Positions 23,181 through 36,149 of a stretch of DNA of 64,000 nt are shown here, one piece after another; position 1 is the stretch's first letter, and the number at the start of each line of letters is the position of its first letter. Source of the DNA: Malania oleifera. Lineage: Eukaryota; Streptophyta; Magnoliopsida; Santalales; Ximeniaceae. The translations under genes were made by a program, and so were the position numbers. The stretch spans positions 1,391,501 to 1,455,500 of the forward strand of contig NC_080424.1 of NCBI RefSeq assembly GCF_029873635.1. Reading direction: 5' to 3'. Below the pieces are notes generated by a model that did no database searches, had not been told where the DNA came from, and saw nothing but the letters and a program-made list of their open reading frames with translations.

Positions 23181-24963
23181 ATGTCTTCTTTCCTATGCTT
23201 GCCCCAAGCTAAGCCTATAAGTAGCCTTTCATTCCAAGCACAAAGGGGGGAGAGCTCTTAGTGGTGGTAAGGAGAAGATTTCAAATATTGAAGTTTTCTA
23301 TCATGAGTTTGTGAAGTTAGTTTTGTTTTAGTAAAGATCAAGAGGTCGACTGATCCCGTTTCCTATCGGTGCTGAGTTACCCCATTTGAAGAAGGCTCCC
23401 CGTAGTGCCTCAAATCAGAGCTCAAGAACAACTCTCTGGAAGACGTTGTAGAGCGGCCCTAGTAGACTTATCAACAGGAAAAGAAGACCGGAGCAGAGGA
23501 CAACGAAAGAAGATCAAGCGATCGATTGATCCCTTTTCCTACCGGTGCCGGGTCACTCCATTTGAAGAAGGTACTCCCTAGTGCCTCGAGTCGGAGCTCA
23601 AGAACAACCCTCGGGAAGGCGCTGTAGACTAACCCTTGCGGATTCACAGACAGTAGAAGAAGACCGGAGGAGAAAAAGACGATAGGTAAAACCAATGAAC
23701 TTTCTCTTCCTATGTTACGTCTCCGCCCCCCTTTCCCGAACCGACCTCTGCTGGTTTATTTGATTCTATTTCATTTCTTATTTTATTTTAAATGGCTTCT
23801 TTTTAACTCATAAAAAAATAAAAAAAAAAAAAAATTTCATAAAAGACACAAAAATTCAAAAAAAGAAATTGTCAAAGAAAATTTAAAAAATTTTTAAGGC
23901 TTTGAAACTTATTTACATTTGAAAATTTTTGAAGAAAATCCAAGAAAGTTTCCAACATGTTTGGCAAAGGTTAGATCTGTTTCTTCATATTCAAAATTTT
24001 CAAAAATACATTCTAAAGTCATGTATTTAAAACTATGACTTTCATGATTGTTGTCTAAAATTCTGTTGTATTCGGAAGAACATTGGAAAACTTCGAAAAA
24101 TCAATGGTCTCGACCAAGACCTTAAACTGGTTTTCCCCTAAACTGGTCAACATTTGACCGGCTCACCATTCCCGAACTGGTTCACCCCGGTTTTCTCCAT
24201 TTTACTTGTATATTATTGTTGTATCCATAAAATTTACAAAAATTATGAAATTTTCAAAAATTCCAAAAATATTTTCACATTTTGATTTCAACTGATTTCA
24301 TTTGTGTTATTTTGAAAGTTCGGGAAAAATCACAAAAATCATTTTCACACTTAGGAAAAATCACAAAAATATCTTTTTAGGCACAAGAAAAAAATCATTC
24401 CAATCCCGAACAAATTTCAAAAACCTCCCGAAATAGTATTTTTGATACTTTTAAAAAAACCTATAGATTTCAAAATCCCCGGGAGCGTATTTTGTATCCT
24501 ATTTTTGATTTTCCTTCCTGATGATTGGGACCAAGAGCATTGGCTCTTTGGGGTATTGGATTGCCCCGGTTCTGAGGGAATACCTATATAGTATTTTCAT
24601 TTTTTTTGACTTTTGAAAGGGAGTAATCTTTAAAGGCTTATTACATTTATTTCGGGAAAACTCTTTATTAATCTAGTACCGTTCGTAAGAACGGGCGTGT
24701 AGGGGGTGCTAATACCTTACCCTTGCGTAACCATACTCTCGAGCCCGACTTTGGTGACGCAAACCGATTCTACCCCTAACGGGGTAGCAATCAAGTGTTC
24801 TAACCACACTTCAAAAGGTTAGTGGCGACTCCACCACACATCGTTTTCCACGAAAATTCACATTTTCAAAATACACATTCATTTTTCTCACTTCGCAAGC
24901 CGAACCCATTTTTAAACCAGAGATTGGTTCTCTAGGCCGGGTCCGGGACGTCGCGACAGGCTG

Positions 24964-25514
24964 GAACCTCAACAATATATTAAATTTCTAGGGTTATTTC
25001 TTGTTTTTAAAATAGTCAATCTCTAACCATGTTTTTGGGAGCATGGAAAATTTTTAATTGGTTTGCTTAGATTTAGACAGAATTTAGTTTTTGTATGGAG
25101 TTAATTTAAATTTATAGAAATCTACATTTAAGCACAAAATTTTTGCTTTAAAAAATACATATTATCACTTTATTTTTTAATTTTTAATAATAATACTTAG
25201 TCTTAATTATGTATATTCAAATAAGCTGACCCTGCTTAATAATACATTATAATTTTTTTTGTTTATTAAGACTAAGTATTTACATTATATATGTATATAT
25301 TATAATTATTTCGTTTAACATGTAATAAGAAGGGGATATATGTGGAAAACTTGCACCATCCACACGCATCTGGGAGAAATTATGGGGTTCTAATTTGAAT
25401 TGTTGAAAATAAAATTACTTTTTCAGAAAGTCAAAGGACAATACTAATCTGAATTTTTGAAAAAATTAAAAAGAATATAAATGCATTATATATATGTATA
25501 TATATATATATATA

Positions 25515-25552
<38 letters not shown>

Positions 25553-25795
25553 GAGAGAGATGATTGGATGATTGCTTTTAATTAATCTCTTTGATGATGA
25601 AAGCTAGCAACATGTTTTGTGCGTAAGAATATGTGTGTGTCTGTGTTTTGTTTTTTTAAATAAAATTCGGAGGATGAGTTTTATGTAATCTTAACAAAAA
25701 TTTGATACAATTATTGACATAAGACTTTATAATAGCTGCACAAATGAGTTATACTAGTTTATATATACGTAATTAATTCATGTGTCCAATTAGAC
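24964..25795. other. Continuation of the interrupted CACTA-like element or host DNA
   Basis: Removing the solo LTR joins the leader at 21410 to this AT-rich, intron-like sequence. It ends in a (TA)n(GA)n microsatellite (25493-25560). No exon is recognised. The young gypsy element inserted at its right edge. Confidence 0.4.
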
Positions 25796-25800
25796 ATGAC
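25796..25800. repeat. Target-site repeat ATGAC (left)
   Basis: Matches 35781-35785 exactly and flanks the Tekay-like element. Confidence 0.95.
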
Positions 25801-26029
25801 TGTAAAAACCCCTAAAACAGAGATATAAAAAAATAAATAAATAAAATTAGTGGAGTGATTTCCAAAAAAAAAAATTAAAAAAAATAATAAAAATAATAAA
25901 ATAATAAAAAATAAAATAAATAAATAATTAAATAATTAAATATTGAATTAATTAACTAATTAATTAATCGGATTTAAAAGAAAAAAAATTAATTAATTAA
26001 AATTTATTTTTATTTTTATTAATAAAATA

Positions 26030-26079
<50 letters not shown>

Positions 26080-28268
26080 TTACCCTCCTGAAGCTTGTTG
26101 AAGCTTCAGGAGATTCAAGTTAAGTATATATATATATAATTATTATTATTCTTCTTCATCTTCTTCTTCTTTCTTTTCTTTCTCTGTAACTCTCTGAATA
26201 CTCTCTCTCCCTCCTCACGTTCTCTCTCCCTCTCTCCTCGATTTCGTGACGGATTTTCGCCCGATCGAAAATCCGAAGATACCACTGGACTCCATTCGCT
26301 GCTGCCGTCATTTCTACCGAAGCAGATCGGTGATAGGAGCGGCGTAGGCATATTCCCTAGGGTAAGCCATTTTCCCCTTTTTCTTTAATTTCTTGCAAAA
26401 TATAAGCCCAATTGACGAACAGACACCACCACGAGAATCTAGGGATGATTCTCTACAAGTCTAGTGGGACGGAATTCTCGTGGGGGTGTCGGGCCAAAAC
26501 TCCAAATTTGGGGTGCGGCGATTATTAAGGGGCTTATTTTTAATTAATTAGCATTAATTTAGAAATGCTAAAATATTAAGCATCTGCGACTGAAATAGGA
26601 TTTCTGAAATTTAGGGCTCGGGTGAGCGCCGCGGGTGTAATTTTGGGACCCGCAGGCAAAATTTGGAAAAATTAAGTAGGGATATTAAATAATAGTTTAA
26701 ATATTAATTTGAGGTATATGGAGCCTAAGGAAGGCTAGATGAGTATTATTTTGGAGAAATAGATTAATTAATCTGGGGAAAAATGTAAATTTCAGGAGTT
26801 GAATTTCGGGCGCTAAGAGCATAGGATTTGGGTCCTAAGGAATTTCTCAATAGCCAGGTAAGGGAATAAACTAAAGCAGTAATTTTTCATACAAATTATT
26901 ATTGATTATTTCTAAATTTATTTTTAGAAAAGCATATGTTATATTGTGTATTACGAATAAAATGTACGATTGGGAAAATACTGCTATGATGATTAAAATG
27001 TATATGTATGTATGAGATGTAAGTAATTCACGATTTTAGAATATGAAGTATGACTTTTAATAGCATATGTGTGGCATGAATATTATTTTGTGTGAAATGT
27101 ATTATGATGTGAAAGATTTTACGAACAAAGCATGATTTCAGGTATTATGAAAATATGAGTTATGTTGTGATGGTTTTGACGATTATGTGATAAATGTTGT
27201 ATTTTCAGTATATATATACCTGAAACGATTTTGGCGCGAGGCCATATATTTATGTTATCGATACGAGACCGTATCTATGTTTTTGGCGCGAGGCCATATT
27301 TACTATGATTTTGGCGCGAGGCGATATGTATGATTTCGGCGCGAGGCCGTATCTATGTTTTCGGCACGAGGCCATAATGATGTTACGTATGATCATGTAT
27401 TATATGTTTTCACAACCAGGATGTTAGTTTAGTTCAGACCAGGAGCTCGGTACCGTAGCTATGGGTTCATTTTGGCACGAGGCCTTATTAGTGCTACCGT
27501 CTCACGAGGGGATGGGAGATGGATAGTCGATGTGGCTTTCAGTAGAGTGTGGACGTCCACCTAGTAGTCCGGACCAGGGTGTGGCGGGCTCATCGTACTT
27601 ACAGACATATTTGATTCGGCAGTGGTCGGCCAGCCATTGTCGGGTCCCGCCTTCGGGCTGCACAACCCGTCATGGGGGGTAATACATGACACTAGCTAGC
27701 TATTCATCCTGTGTTTATTTTTAGTACTACAGTTATAACAAATGATTTTATGTATGATATGAATTATTAACAGATGTGAAAATATATGTTTACCCAGTAC
27801 GATATGATGATGTTTATGGAATTATGAAATGTACTATATACGTATAAATGCATTAAATATTCATGTTGCCACACAGCTGTATTTAGTTTATTTTCCCTTA
27901 CTGAGAAGTGTCTCACCCCCAATATTATTACATTTTTCAGGAGTCCCTGAGAGACCGGCGGGTCAAGGCCGCCGTTGAGATTAGTGAGATTACCCCGTGA
28001 GGAGGGTAAGATTTTGTACTAGGGTTAGAATTATTTTGTGTTTGACCCTAGAAATATTTTGATGTATATGAGGATGTATAGTAGTACAGTATCATAATGT
28101 TATAGAAAGCTCTGGTATTATGTTTTATGATTGGATGTTTGAGATTTTATGTTTACTGCTGCTAGGTTTTCCGCTGTGTATGACAGGTGTCCCCGCTACC
28201 CTCGGGTTCGGGTTGACCATTTTATTTATTATGTGATATTTTATGTTAAGAAATTAAGGGACGTTACA
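25801..28268 (+). repeat. 5' LTR of Tekay-type element
   Basis: 2468 bp from TGTAAAAACC to GGGACGTTACA. It contains (TTA)n tracts, a CT-rich leader segment (26150-26240), a palindromic ctcctgaagcttgttgaagcttcaggag stem near 26087-26112, and the tandem ggcgcgaggccata motif at 27225-27385. Confidence 0.95.
27225..27385. repeat. Tandem 'ggcgcgaggccat' motif in 5' LTR
   Basis: Five to six degenerate units of about 25-35 bp, each with (t/c)ggcgcgaggccatat; repeated identically in the 3' LTR at 34736-34890. Confidence 0.85.
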
Positions 28269-28270
28269 TT

Positions 28271-28282
28271 TGGTATCAGAGC
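28271..28282 (+). promoter_or_regulatory. Primer-binding site (initiator Met tRNA)
   Basis: TGGTATCAGAGC, two bases after the LTR, is complementary to the 3' end of plant initiator-methionine tRNA, as is usual for chromoviruses. Confidence 0.9.
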
Positions 28283-28587
28283 CTAGGATACTAGGTTCTG
28301 TAGACTCTAGAGTGCAGCAGTAATAATACCAGAGTATAGGATAAGAGGATTTGAGGTCTGGTTTTGTAGTCTAGATGCAGGACTTCCGTGGTGGTTTGTA
28401 TGATTTTCCTGGGGTGACTATTTCAGGAAATTCATTGTAAACTATCGTCGGGTCGGGTATCTAGGTTGCAGGATTGAACCTTGAATTGAGATTAGGAGTG
28501 AGAAGTTAATTAGGAGAATATACTATATGAGTTGGGGGATACACGTAGGAAAAGCGGTTTTGAGTTAAGTTATTTCTTCTTTTCAGG

Positions 28588-31500
28588 ATGGACCACGGTG
28601 GAAATAGTGCCCACGCTAGTGGAAGTGAGGGTGCTGGACCCTCAGGCGCTACGGGTAGTGATTCAGATGCAGTCTTACGCAGCGTTGCACAACAGGTTAT
28701 GGCAGAAATTGCCAGGAGTTCGAGAGAACAGGGTACTCCGTCTGTAGGCCACGGTTGTACGATCGAGAAGTTCATAAAGATGAATCCTCCAGCTTTCTCA
28801 GGAGGAACGGATCCCGCAGTTGCTGAGAATTGGGTGCAGGAGATGGAGAAAATATTTGCAGTACTGCAGTGTTCAGAGGAGCAGAAGGTGCTGTTTGCCA
28901 CCTACAGACTGACTGGAGAGGCTGAGAGGTGGTGGTCAGCGATGAAAGTATTAGAGCAGCAGAGGACTATACCTGTAGAGATGACTTGGGAGCGATTTAG
29001 AGAGATATTCTTCAACAAGTATTTTCCAGCCTCTTCCAGGGAGGCTAAGATTACGGAGTTCCTGAATCTGAAGCAGGGACAGCTGTCAGTACAATAGTAC
29101 GCGGCGAGGTTCATCGAGCTATCTCGCTTCGCCCCGTACATTATTCCAGATGAGACGAAGAAGGTACGACAGTTTGAAAGAGGCTTGAGGAGAGAAATTT
29201 ACAAGCAGGTTTCGATATTGAAGTTGCAGGACTTCACCAAGTTGGTCGACCGAGCCACTATAGCAGAGATTGGTGAGCGATTGGAGGCTGAGGAGCAGAG
29301 GCAGAAGAAGAGATCCATACCTTCTGATTTCCAGCAGGGAGCCGATCGTGCCGCGTGGAAGAAAGGTGGCTATTATAGGGACCGGAGACAGAGGACAGGG
29401 AATCACGGTTTCCAGGGTGCACAGCCATCTCCCGCTTGCCCTTCTTGCGGGAAGAGACACCTGGGAGAGTGTCGTACTGGGCGAGGTGTCTGCTACAGGT
29501 GCGGGGAGCCAGGACATATGATGAGGGAGTGTCCGACACAGATTGGTTATGTTCCTAGACCTGCACGAGGAGGTTACCAGGCACCACGAGGAGGCCAGCA
29601 GAGGAATACGGCCCCAGCCAGAGTTTTTGCTTTGACACCGGGCGATGCTGAGGCGGCAGGAGATGTGGTGACAGGTACTGTTTCAATACTGTCATTTAAA
29701 GCTACTGTTTTGTTTGATTCTGGGGCGACGCATTCATTTATCGCCTGGGATTATGTTAAATTGTGTGGGTTTGAGCCTCAACAGTTAGAAATTAGTTTGT
29801 CTGTTGCTACGCCAACTGGGACCGTAGGGGTATGTAGGAAGGTACTCAAGGACTGTCCAGTGGATATTCTAGGGAGGTATTTGTTAGCTAATCTGGTGAT
29901 TTTAGACATGCATGGGTTTGAGGTAATCTTGGGCATGGATTGGCTAGCTGCCCACTATGCTAGCATTGATTGCCATCAGAGAGTGGTAGTGTTTAGACCT
30001 CCAGAGGGACAGGAGTACAAATTCGTGGGATCACGTGTGCGCACCCCACCTCAGTTATTATCTGCTGTTCAGGCGTGTAGATTGCTATCAGAAGGTTGTC
30101 ACGGATATTTAGCCTATGTGAAGGCTGTATCAGAAGGGGAATTGAGGGTGGAGGATATCCCGGTAGTGAGAGATTTTCCTGATGTATTTCCAGAGGATTT
30201 GCCGGGACTACCTCCTGATCGTGAGGTAGAGTTCGTTATTGATCTGGTTCCGGGGACAGCACCGATTTCGAAGACGCCGTATAGAATGGCACCGGCAGAG
30301 CTGAAAGAATTGAAAGAGCAGTTGCAGGAGCTGTTAGATAAGGGGTTCATTCGGCCCAGTGTGTCACCCTGGGGAGCACCAGTTTTGTTTGTGAGGAAGA
30401 AGGATGGCTCGATGAGATTATGCATCGACTATCGAGAAATCAATAAAGTAACTATCACGAATAAATACCCGCTCCCGCGTATTGATGATTTGTTTGACCA
30501 GTTACAGGGGACACAGATCTTTTCGAAGATAGATTTACGCTCCGGGTATCATCAGGTGAAAGTCAGGGCCAAAGATGTTTTGAAGACGGCATTTAGAACA
30601 CGGTATGGTCACTATGAATTTTTAGTTATGCCGTTTGGGTTGACGAATGCTCCTGCGGTGTTTATGAATCTTATGAACAGGGTTTTTCACCAGTATTTGG
30701 ATCGGTTTGTGGTAGTATTTATTGATGATATACTGGTATATTCGAAGAGTGCAGAGGAGCATGAGGAGCATTTGAGTATAGTGTTGCAGGTGCTGCGAGA
30801 GAAGAAGCTATATGCAAAACTCAAGAAGTGTGAGTTCTGGCTGGAACAGGTTACCTTCCTTGGACACGTTGTATCCAAGGGTGGTATTTCTGTTGATCCG
30901 AGTAAGATTGAGGCGGTAGTTGACTGGGTACGACCAAAGAACGTGCACGAGATCAAGAGTTTCCTAGGATTGGCTGGGTACTACCGCAGGTTTGTTGAGG
31001 GCTTTTCTCGATTGTCAGGCCCGTTGACCAAATTGACTAGGAAAGGAGCGAAGTTTGAGTGATCTGATGAATGTGAGCAGAGCTTCGAGGAGTTGAAGCA
31101 GCGACTCATCACTGCGCCTGTGTTGACGATTCCTTCAGGAGAAGAGGGGTTCGTAATTTACAGTGATGCGTCCCATAAAGGGCTCGGATGCGTGTTGATG
31201 CAGCGGGGGAGAGTGATAGCCTATGCCTCACGACAGTTGAAAGAATATGAGAAGAACTACCCTACCCACGATCTGGAGTTGGCGGCAGTTATTTACGCGT
31301 TGAAGATTTGGAGGCATTATCTATATGGGGGTAGGTGTGAGATATTTACTGACCATAAGAGTTTAAAGTATTTCTTCACGCAGAAGGAATTGAATATGAG
31401 GCAGAGGAGATGGTTGGAGCTAATAAAGGATTACGACTGCACTATTAGCTACCACCCGGGAAAGGCTAATGTGGTTGCTGATGCTTTGAGTCGGAAATCA

Positions 31501-33057
31501 GTGGAATCATCTGTATCTGCAAGGGAGATTCAGCATCCGATTCAAATGGATCTGGAGAGGCTTGGTGTGGAGCTGGTAGAGGGCGATCACCAGGTGTTCA
31601 TTGCTGACTTGGTTTTACAGCCGACTCTACAGGAGAGGATTAAAGCAGCTCAGACGAATGATGCAGAACTAGTAGAGCTTATGCGAAAGGTACAGGATGG
31701 TCAGGAACCAGAGTTCAGCATTTCAGATGATGGAGCTCTGAGGTTCCATACCAGGTTATGTGTTCCTGCCGATCCTGAGATCAAGAAAGTCATTCTGGAG
31801 GAAGCACATCGATCCCTATATACTGTACATCCGGGTAGCACTAAAATGTACAGGGATCTCCAAGATTCCTTCTGGTGGAGCAACATGAAGAGGGAGATAG
31901 CTCAGTTTGTGGGTCAGTGTTTGACATGCCAGCAAGTGAAGGCTGAGCATCAGAGACCAGCGGGATCGTTGCAGCCACTCCACATTCCTGAGTGGAAGTG
32001 GGAGCATATAGCGATGGATTTCGTCTCAGGATTACCGCCAGCATTGCATGGACAGGACGCTATTTGGGTAGTGGTGGATCGATTGACGAAGACTGCCTAC
32101 TTTTTGCCGATTAGAGTTAGCTACTCCATGGACAGATTGGCTGAGTTATACATCCAAGAGATAGTTAGACTCCTCGGCGTCCCAGTGTCCATAGTTTCAG
32201 ATAGAGACCCACGGTTTACATCTCGTTTTTGGAAGAGTCTGCAAGGGGCCATGGGTTCTCAGTTGTCGTTCAGCACAGCTTTTCATCATCAGACAGATGG
32301 ACAGACAGAGAGGACGATACAGATTTTGGAGGATATGCTGCGAGCATGTGTGCTGGATTTTGGAGGTCGTTGGATGCAGTATTTGCCATTAGTTGAGTTT
32401 GCGTATAACAGCTAGCAGGCCAGCATTGGGATGGCACCATATGAGGCACTGTATGGCAGGAGGTGTCGATCCCCATTGTACTGGGATGAGGTTGGTGAGA
32501 GACAGGTATTGGGGCCAGAGCTGATACAGCAGACTCAGGATAAAGTCAGACTCATCAGAGACAGGATCAGGACAGCGCAGAGCCGGCAGAAAAGTTATGC
32601 TGATACTCGTCGGCGAGAATTGGAGTTTGACACAGGAGATCACGTGTTCCTGAAGGTGGCACCGCTGAAGGGTGTTATGAGGTTCGGGAGGAAGGGTAAG
32701 CTGAGCCCTAGGTATATTGGACCATTCGAGATTCTTGAGAGAGTGGGTCCAGTTACCTATCGTTTGGCATTACCACCGGTCCTATCTAGGATCCATGACG
32801 TATTCCACGTTTCTATGCTGAGGAAATACGTCCCAGACCCCTCCCATGTGATTAGATATGAAGCACTGGAATTGGGCGATACTTTAGTTTTTGAGGAAGT
32901 GCCAGTGCAGATTCTTGACTGGAAGGAACAGGAGTTACGTACGAAGAAGATTCCACTGGTAAAAGTTTTGTGGCGCAACCATGCCATTGAGGAAGCTTCT
33001 TGGGAACTAGAGGATCAGATGCGCCAGAGATATCCGTACTTATTCAGTGGAGTTTAG
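28588..33057 (+). pseudogene. gag-pol region of Tekay-type element
   Basis: A single plus-strand frame covers the polyprotein with about three breaks. Domains in order: gag capsid-like region (about 28690-29240; FSGGTDPAVAENW, GEAERWW), zinc knuckle [14 protein letters not shown] (~29485-29530), aspartic protease [12 protein letters not shown] (~29710-29745), reverse transcriptase (~30250-30960; [12 protein letters not shown] and [12 protein letters not shown]), RNase H (~31130-31500; [16 protein letters not shown]), integrase (~31750-32600; [11 protein letters not shown], CxxC of [16 protein letters not shown]) and a C-terminal chromodomain (~32890-33045; IPLVKVLWRN, EEASWELE). The chromodomain and gag type place it in the Tekay/Del clade. 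This is a fossil copy; it is described, not proposed as functional. Confidence 0.93.
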
Positions 33058-33301
33058 CCAGTCAAGTGAATGAAATATTGTGTAGTTTTTATTTGTATAG
33101 TGTAACGTAAGATAGATAGAGTTTTTAGTTTTAAAATGTGAATGGTTTTAGGAGAATTTTGAATAGTTGTAATCTCCTAGAGCCCTTGTTGTAACCACGG
33201 TATTTCTCCGCCATAAGTGAGGGTAATCAATAAAAATAAGAAGTGTTTTTGCTAAGGAAGGAAAATAGGGGAATGGCAAATTTCGAGGATGAAATTTTTA
33301 T

Positions 33302-33314
33302 AAGGAGGGGAGAA
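33302..33314 (+). promoter_or_regulatory. Polypurine tract
   Basis: AAGGAGGGGAGAA immediately precedes the 3' LTR, as expected for plus-strand priming. Confidence 0.85.
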
Positions 33315-33550
33315 TGTAAAAACCCCTAAAACAGAGATATAAAAAAAAAATAAATAAAATTAGTGGAGTGATTTCCAAAAAAAAAATTAAAAAAAATAAT
33401 AAAAATAATAAAATAATAAAAAATAAAATAAATAAATAATTAAATAATTAAATAATTAAATATTTAATTAATTAACTAATTAATTAATCGGATTTAAAAG
33501 AAAAAAAAATTAATTAATTAAAATTTATTTTTATTTTTATTAATAAAATA

Positions 33551-33591
<41 letters not shown>

Positions 33592-35780
33592 TTACCCTCC
33601 TGAAGCTTGTTGAAGCTTCAGGAGATTCAAGTTAAGTATATATATATATAATTATTATTATTCTTCTTCATCTTCTTCTTCTTTCTTTTCTTTCTCTGTA
33701 ACTCTCTGAATACTCTCTCTCCCTCCTCACGTTCTCTCTCCCTCTCTCCTCGATTTCGTGACGGATTTTCGCCCGATCGAAAATCCGAAGATACCACTGG
33801 ACTCCATTCGCTGCTGCCGTCATTTCTACCGAAGCGGATCGGTGATAGGAGCGGCGTAGGCATATTCCCTAGGGTAAGCCATTTTCCCCTTTTTCTTTAA
33901 TTTCTTGCAAAATATAAGCCCAATTGACGAACAGACACCACCACGAGAATCTAGGGATGATTCTCTACAAGTCTAGTTGGACGGAATTCTCGTGGGGGTG
34001 TCGGGCCAAAACTCCAAATTTGGGGTGCGGCGATTATTAAGGGGATTATTTTTAATTAATTAGCATTAATTTAGAAATGCTAAAATATTAAGCATCTGCG
34101 ACTGAAATAGGATTTCTGAAATTTAGGGCTCGAGTGAGCGCCGCGGGTGTAATTTTGGGACCCGCAGACAAAATTTGGAAAAATTAAGTAGGGATATTAA
34201 ATAATAGTTTAAATATTAATTTGAGGTATATGGAGCCTAAGGAAGGCTAGATGAGTATTATTTTGGAGAAATAGATTAATTAATCTGGGGAAAAATGTAA
34301 ATTTCAGGAGTTGAATTTCGGGCGCTAAGAGCATAGGATTTGGGTCCTAAGGAATTTCTCAATAGCCAGGTAAGGGAATAAACTAAAGCAGTAATTTTTC
34401 ATACAAATTATTATTGATTATTTCTAAATTTATTTTTAGAAAAGCATATGTTATATTGTGTATTACGAATAAAATGTACGATTGGGAAAATACTGCTATG
34501 ATGATTAAAATGTATATGTATGTATGAGATGTAAGTAATTCACGATTTTAGAATATGAAGTATGACTTTTAATAGCATATGTGTGGCATGAATATTATTT
34601 TGTGTGAAATGTATTATGATGTGAAAGATTTTACGAACAAAGCATGATTTCAGGTATTATGAAAATATGAGTTATGTTGTGATGGTTTTGACGATTATGT
34701 GATAAATGTTGTATTTTCAGTATATATATACCTGAAACGATTTTGGCGCGAGGCCATATATTTATGTTATCGATACGAGACCGTATCTATGTTTTTGGCG
34801 CGAGGCCATATTTACTATGATTTTGGCGCGAGGCGATATGTATGATTTCGGCGCGAGGCCGTATCTATGTTTTCGGCACGAGGCCATAATGATGTTACGT
34901 ATGATCATGTATTATATGTTTTCACAACCAGGATGTTAGTTTAGTTCAGACCAGGAGCTCGGTACCGTAGCTATGGGTTCATTTTGGCACGAGGCCTTAT
35001 TAGTGCTACCGTCCCACGAGGGGATGGGAGATGGATAGTCGATGTGGCTTTCAGTAGAGTGTGGACGTCCACCTGGCAGTCCGGACCAGGGTGTGGCGGG
35101 CTCATCGTACTTACAGACATATTTGATTCGGCAGTGGTCGGCCAGCCATTGTCGGGTCCCGCCTTCGGGCTGCACAACCCGTCATGGGGGGTAATACATG
35201 ACACTAGCTAGCTATTCATCCTGTGTTTATTTTTAGTACTACAGTTATAACAAATGATTTTATGTATGATATGAATTATTAACAGATGTGAAAATATATG
35301 TTTACCCAGTACGATATGATGATGTTTATGGAATTATGAAATGTACTATATACGTATAAATGCATTAAATATTCATGTTGCCACACAGCTGTATTTAGTT
35401 TATTTTCCCTTACTGAGAAGTGTCTCACCCCCAATATTATTACATTTTTCAGGAGTCCCTGAGAGACCGGCGGGTCAAGGCCGCCGTTGAGATTAGTGAG
35501 ATTACCCCGTGAGGAGGGTAAGATTTTGTACTAGGGTTAGAATTATTTTGTGTTTGACCCTAGAAATATTTTGATGTATATGAGGATGTATAGTAGTACA
35601 GTATCATAATGTTATAGAAAGCTCTGGTATTATGTTTTATGATTGGATGTTTGAGATTTTATGTTTACTGCTGCTAGGTTTTCCGCTGTGTATGACAGGT
35701 GTCCCCGCTACCCTCGGGTTCGGATTGACCATTTTATTTATTATATGATATTTTATGTTAAGAAATTGAGGGACGTTACA
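33315..35780 (+). repeat. 3' LTR of Tekay-type element
   Basis: 2466 bp, nearly identical to the 5' LTR, including the tandem ggcgcgaggccat motif and the cgggctgcacaacccg block. Followed by target repeat ATGAC at 35781-35785. Confidence 0.95.
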
Positions 35781-36086
35781 ATGACAAACTAATTTTCTAT
35801 GTAATATGTGTTTATTTATTTTTTTATTTTTATTTTAATTTGAAAGACAGAAAGTGTGTAATATTAGTTTATCAAAAACAGATAAGTAATTTTATTGAGA
35901 AAAGTTACTGTGTGACAAACAGGTAAAATATGGTTTCACACAAACTTTATATGAATACTATCTTTCTTGTTCGGACGTTTCTATAATATGTGAACATTAA
36001 ATCTAGCATATAGAAAATACATGTCTTTTGTTATTTACAATAATTATATTGTCCCCTTCCTTTGTGACAATAGGATACCTTGGATT

Positions 36087-36088
<2 letters not shown>

Positions 36089-36148
<60 letters not shown>
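36089..36148. repeat. (CT)30 microsatellite
   Basis: Uninterrupted CT dinucleotides over 60 bp. Confidence 0.95.

Positions 36149-36149
<1 letters not shown>

Larger units (their letters stand above)
21411..24958 (+). mobile_element. Solo LTR, TGTAGACACC-type, target repeat GGCTG
   Basis: A 3548-bp LTR runs TGTAGACACC to GTCGCGACA and is flanked by perfect GGCTG repeats (21406-21410 and 24959-24963), with no interior, so it is a solo LTR left by LTR-LTR recombination. Inside are three separate tandem arrays (21460-21790, 21787-22590, 22780-23180), a (TTA)n tract at 22704-22755, a TATA-like cctataagtagcc near 23214 and the conserved 3' block AAGAACGGGCGTG / TTAGTGGCGACTCC. Probably Ty3/gypsy, possibly Tat lineage. 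It sits inside the CACTA-like element that starts at 20121. Confidence 0.9.
25801..35780 (+). mobile_element. Ty3/gypsy chromovirus, Tekay (Del)-type, nearly whole
   Basis: A full-length 9.98-kb element with LTRs at both ends, a perfect ATGAC target repeat, a methionine-initiator primer site, one long gag-pol region with a C-terminal chromodomain, and a polypurine tract. By eye the LTRs differ at roughly a dozen substitutions plus microsatellite length changes over 2.47 kb (about 0.5%). At commonly used plant rates this means insertion within roughly the last few hundred thousand years. The coding region looks almost intact, with about three breaks, so it is a recently inserted but defective copy. 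It inserted into sequence continuing on both sides (24964-25795 and 35786 onward). Confidence 0.95.
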
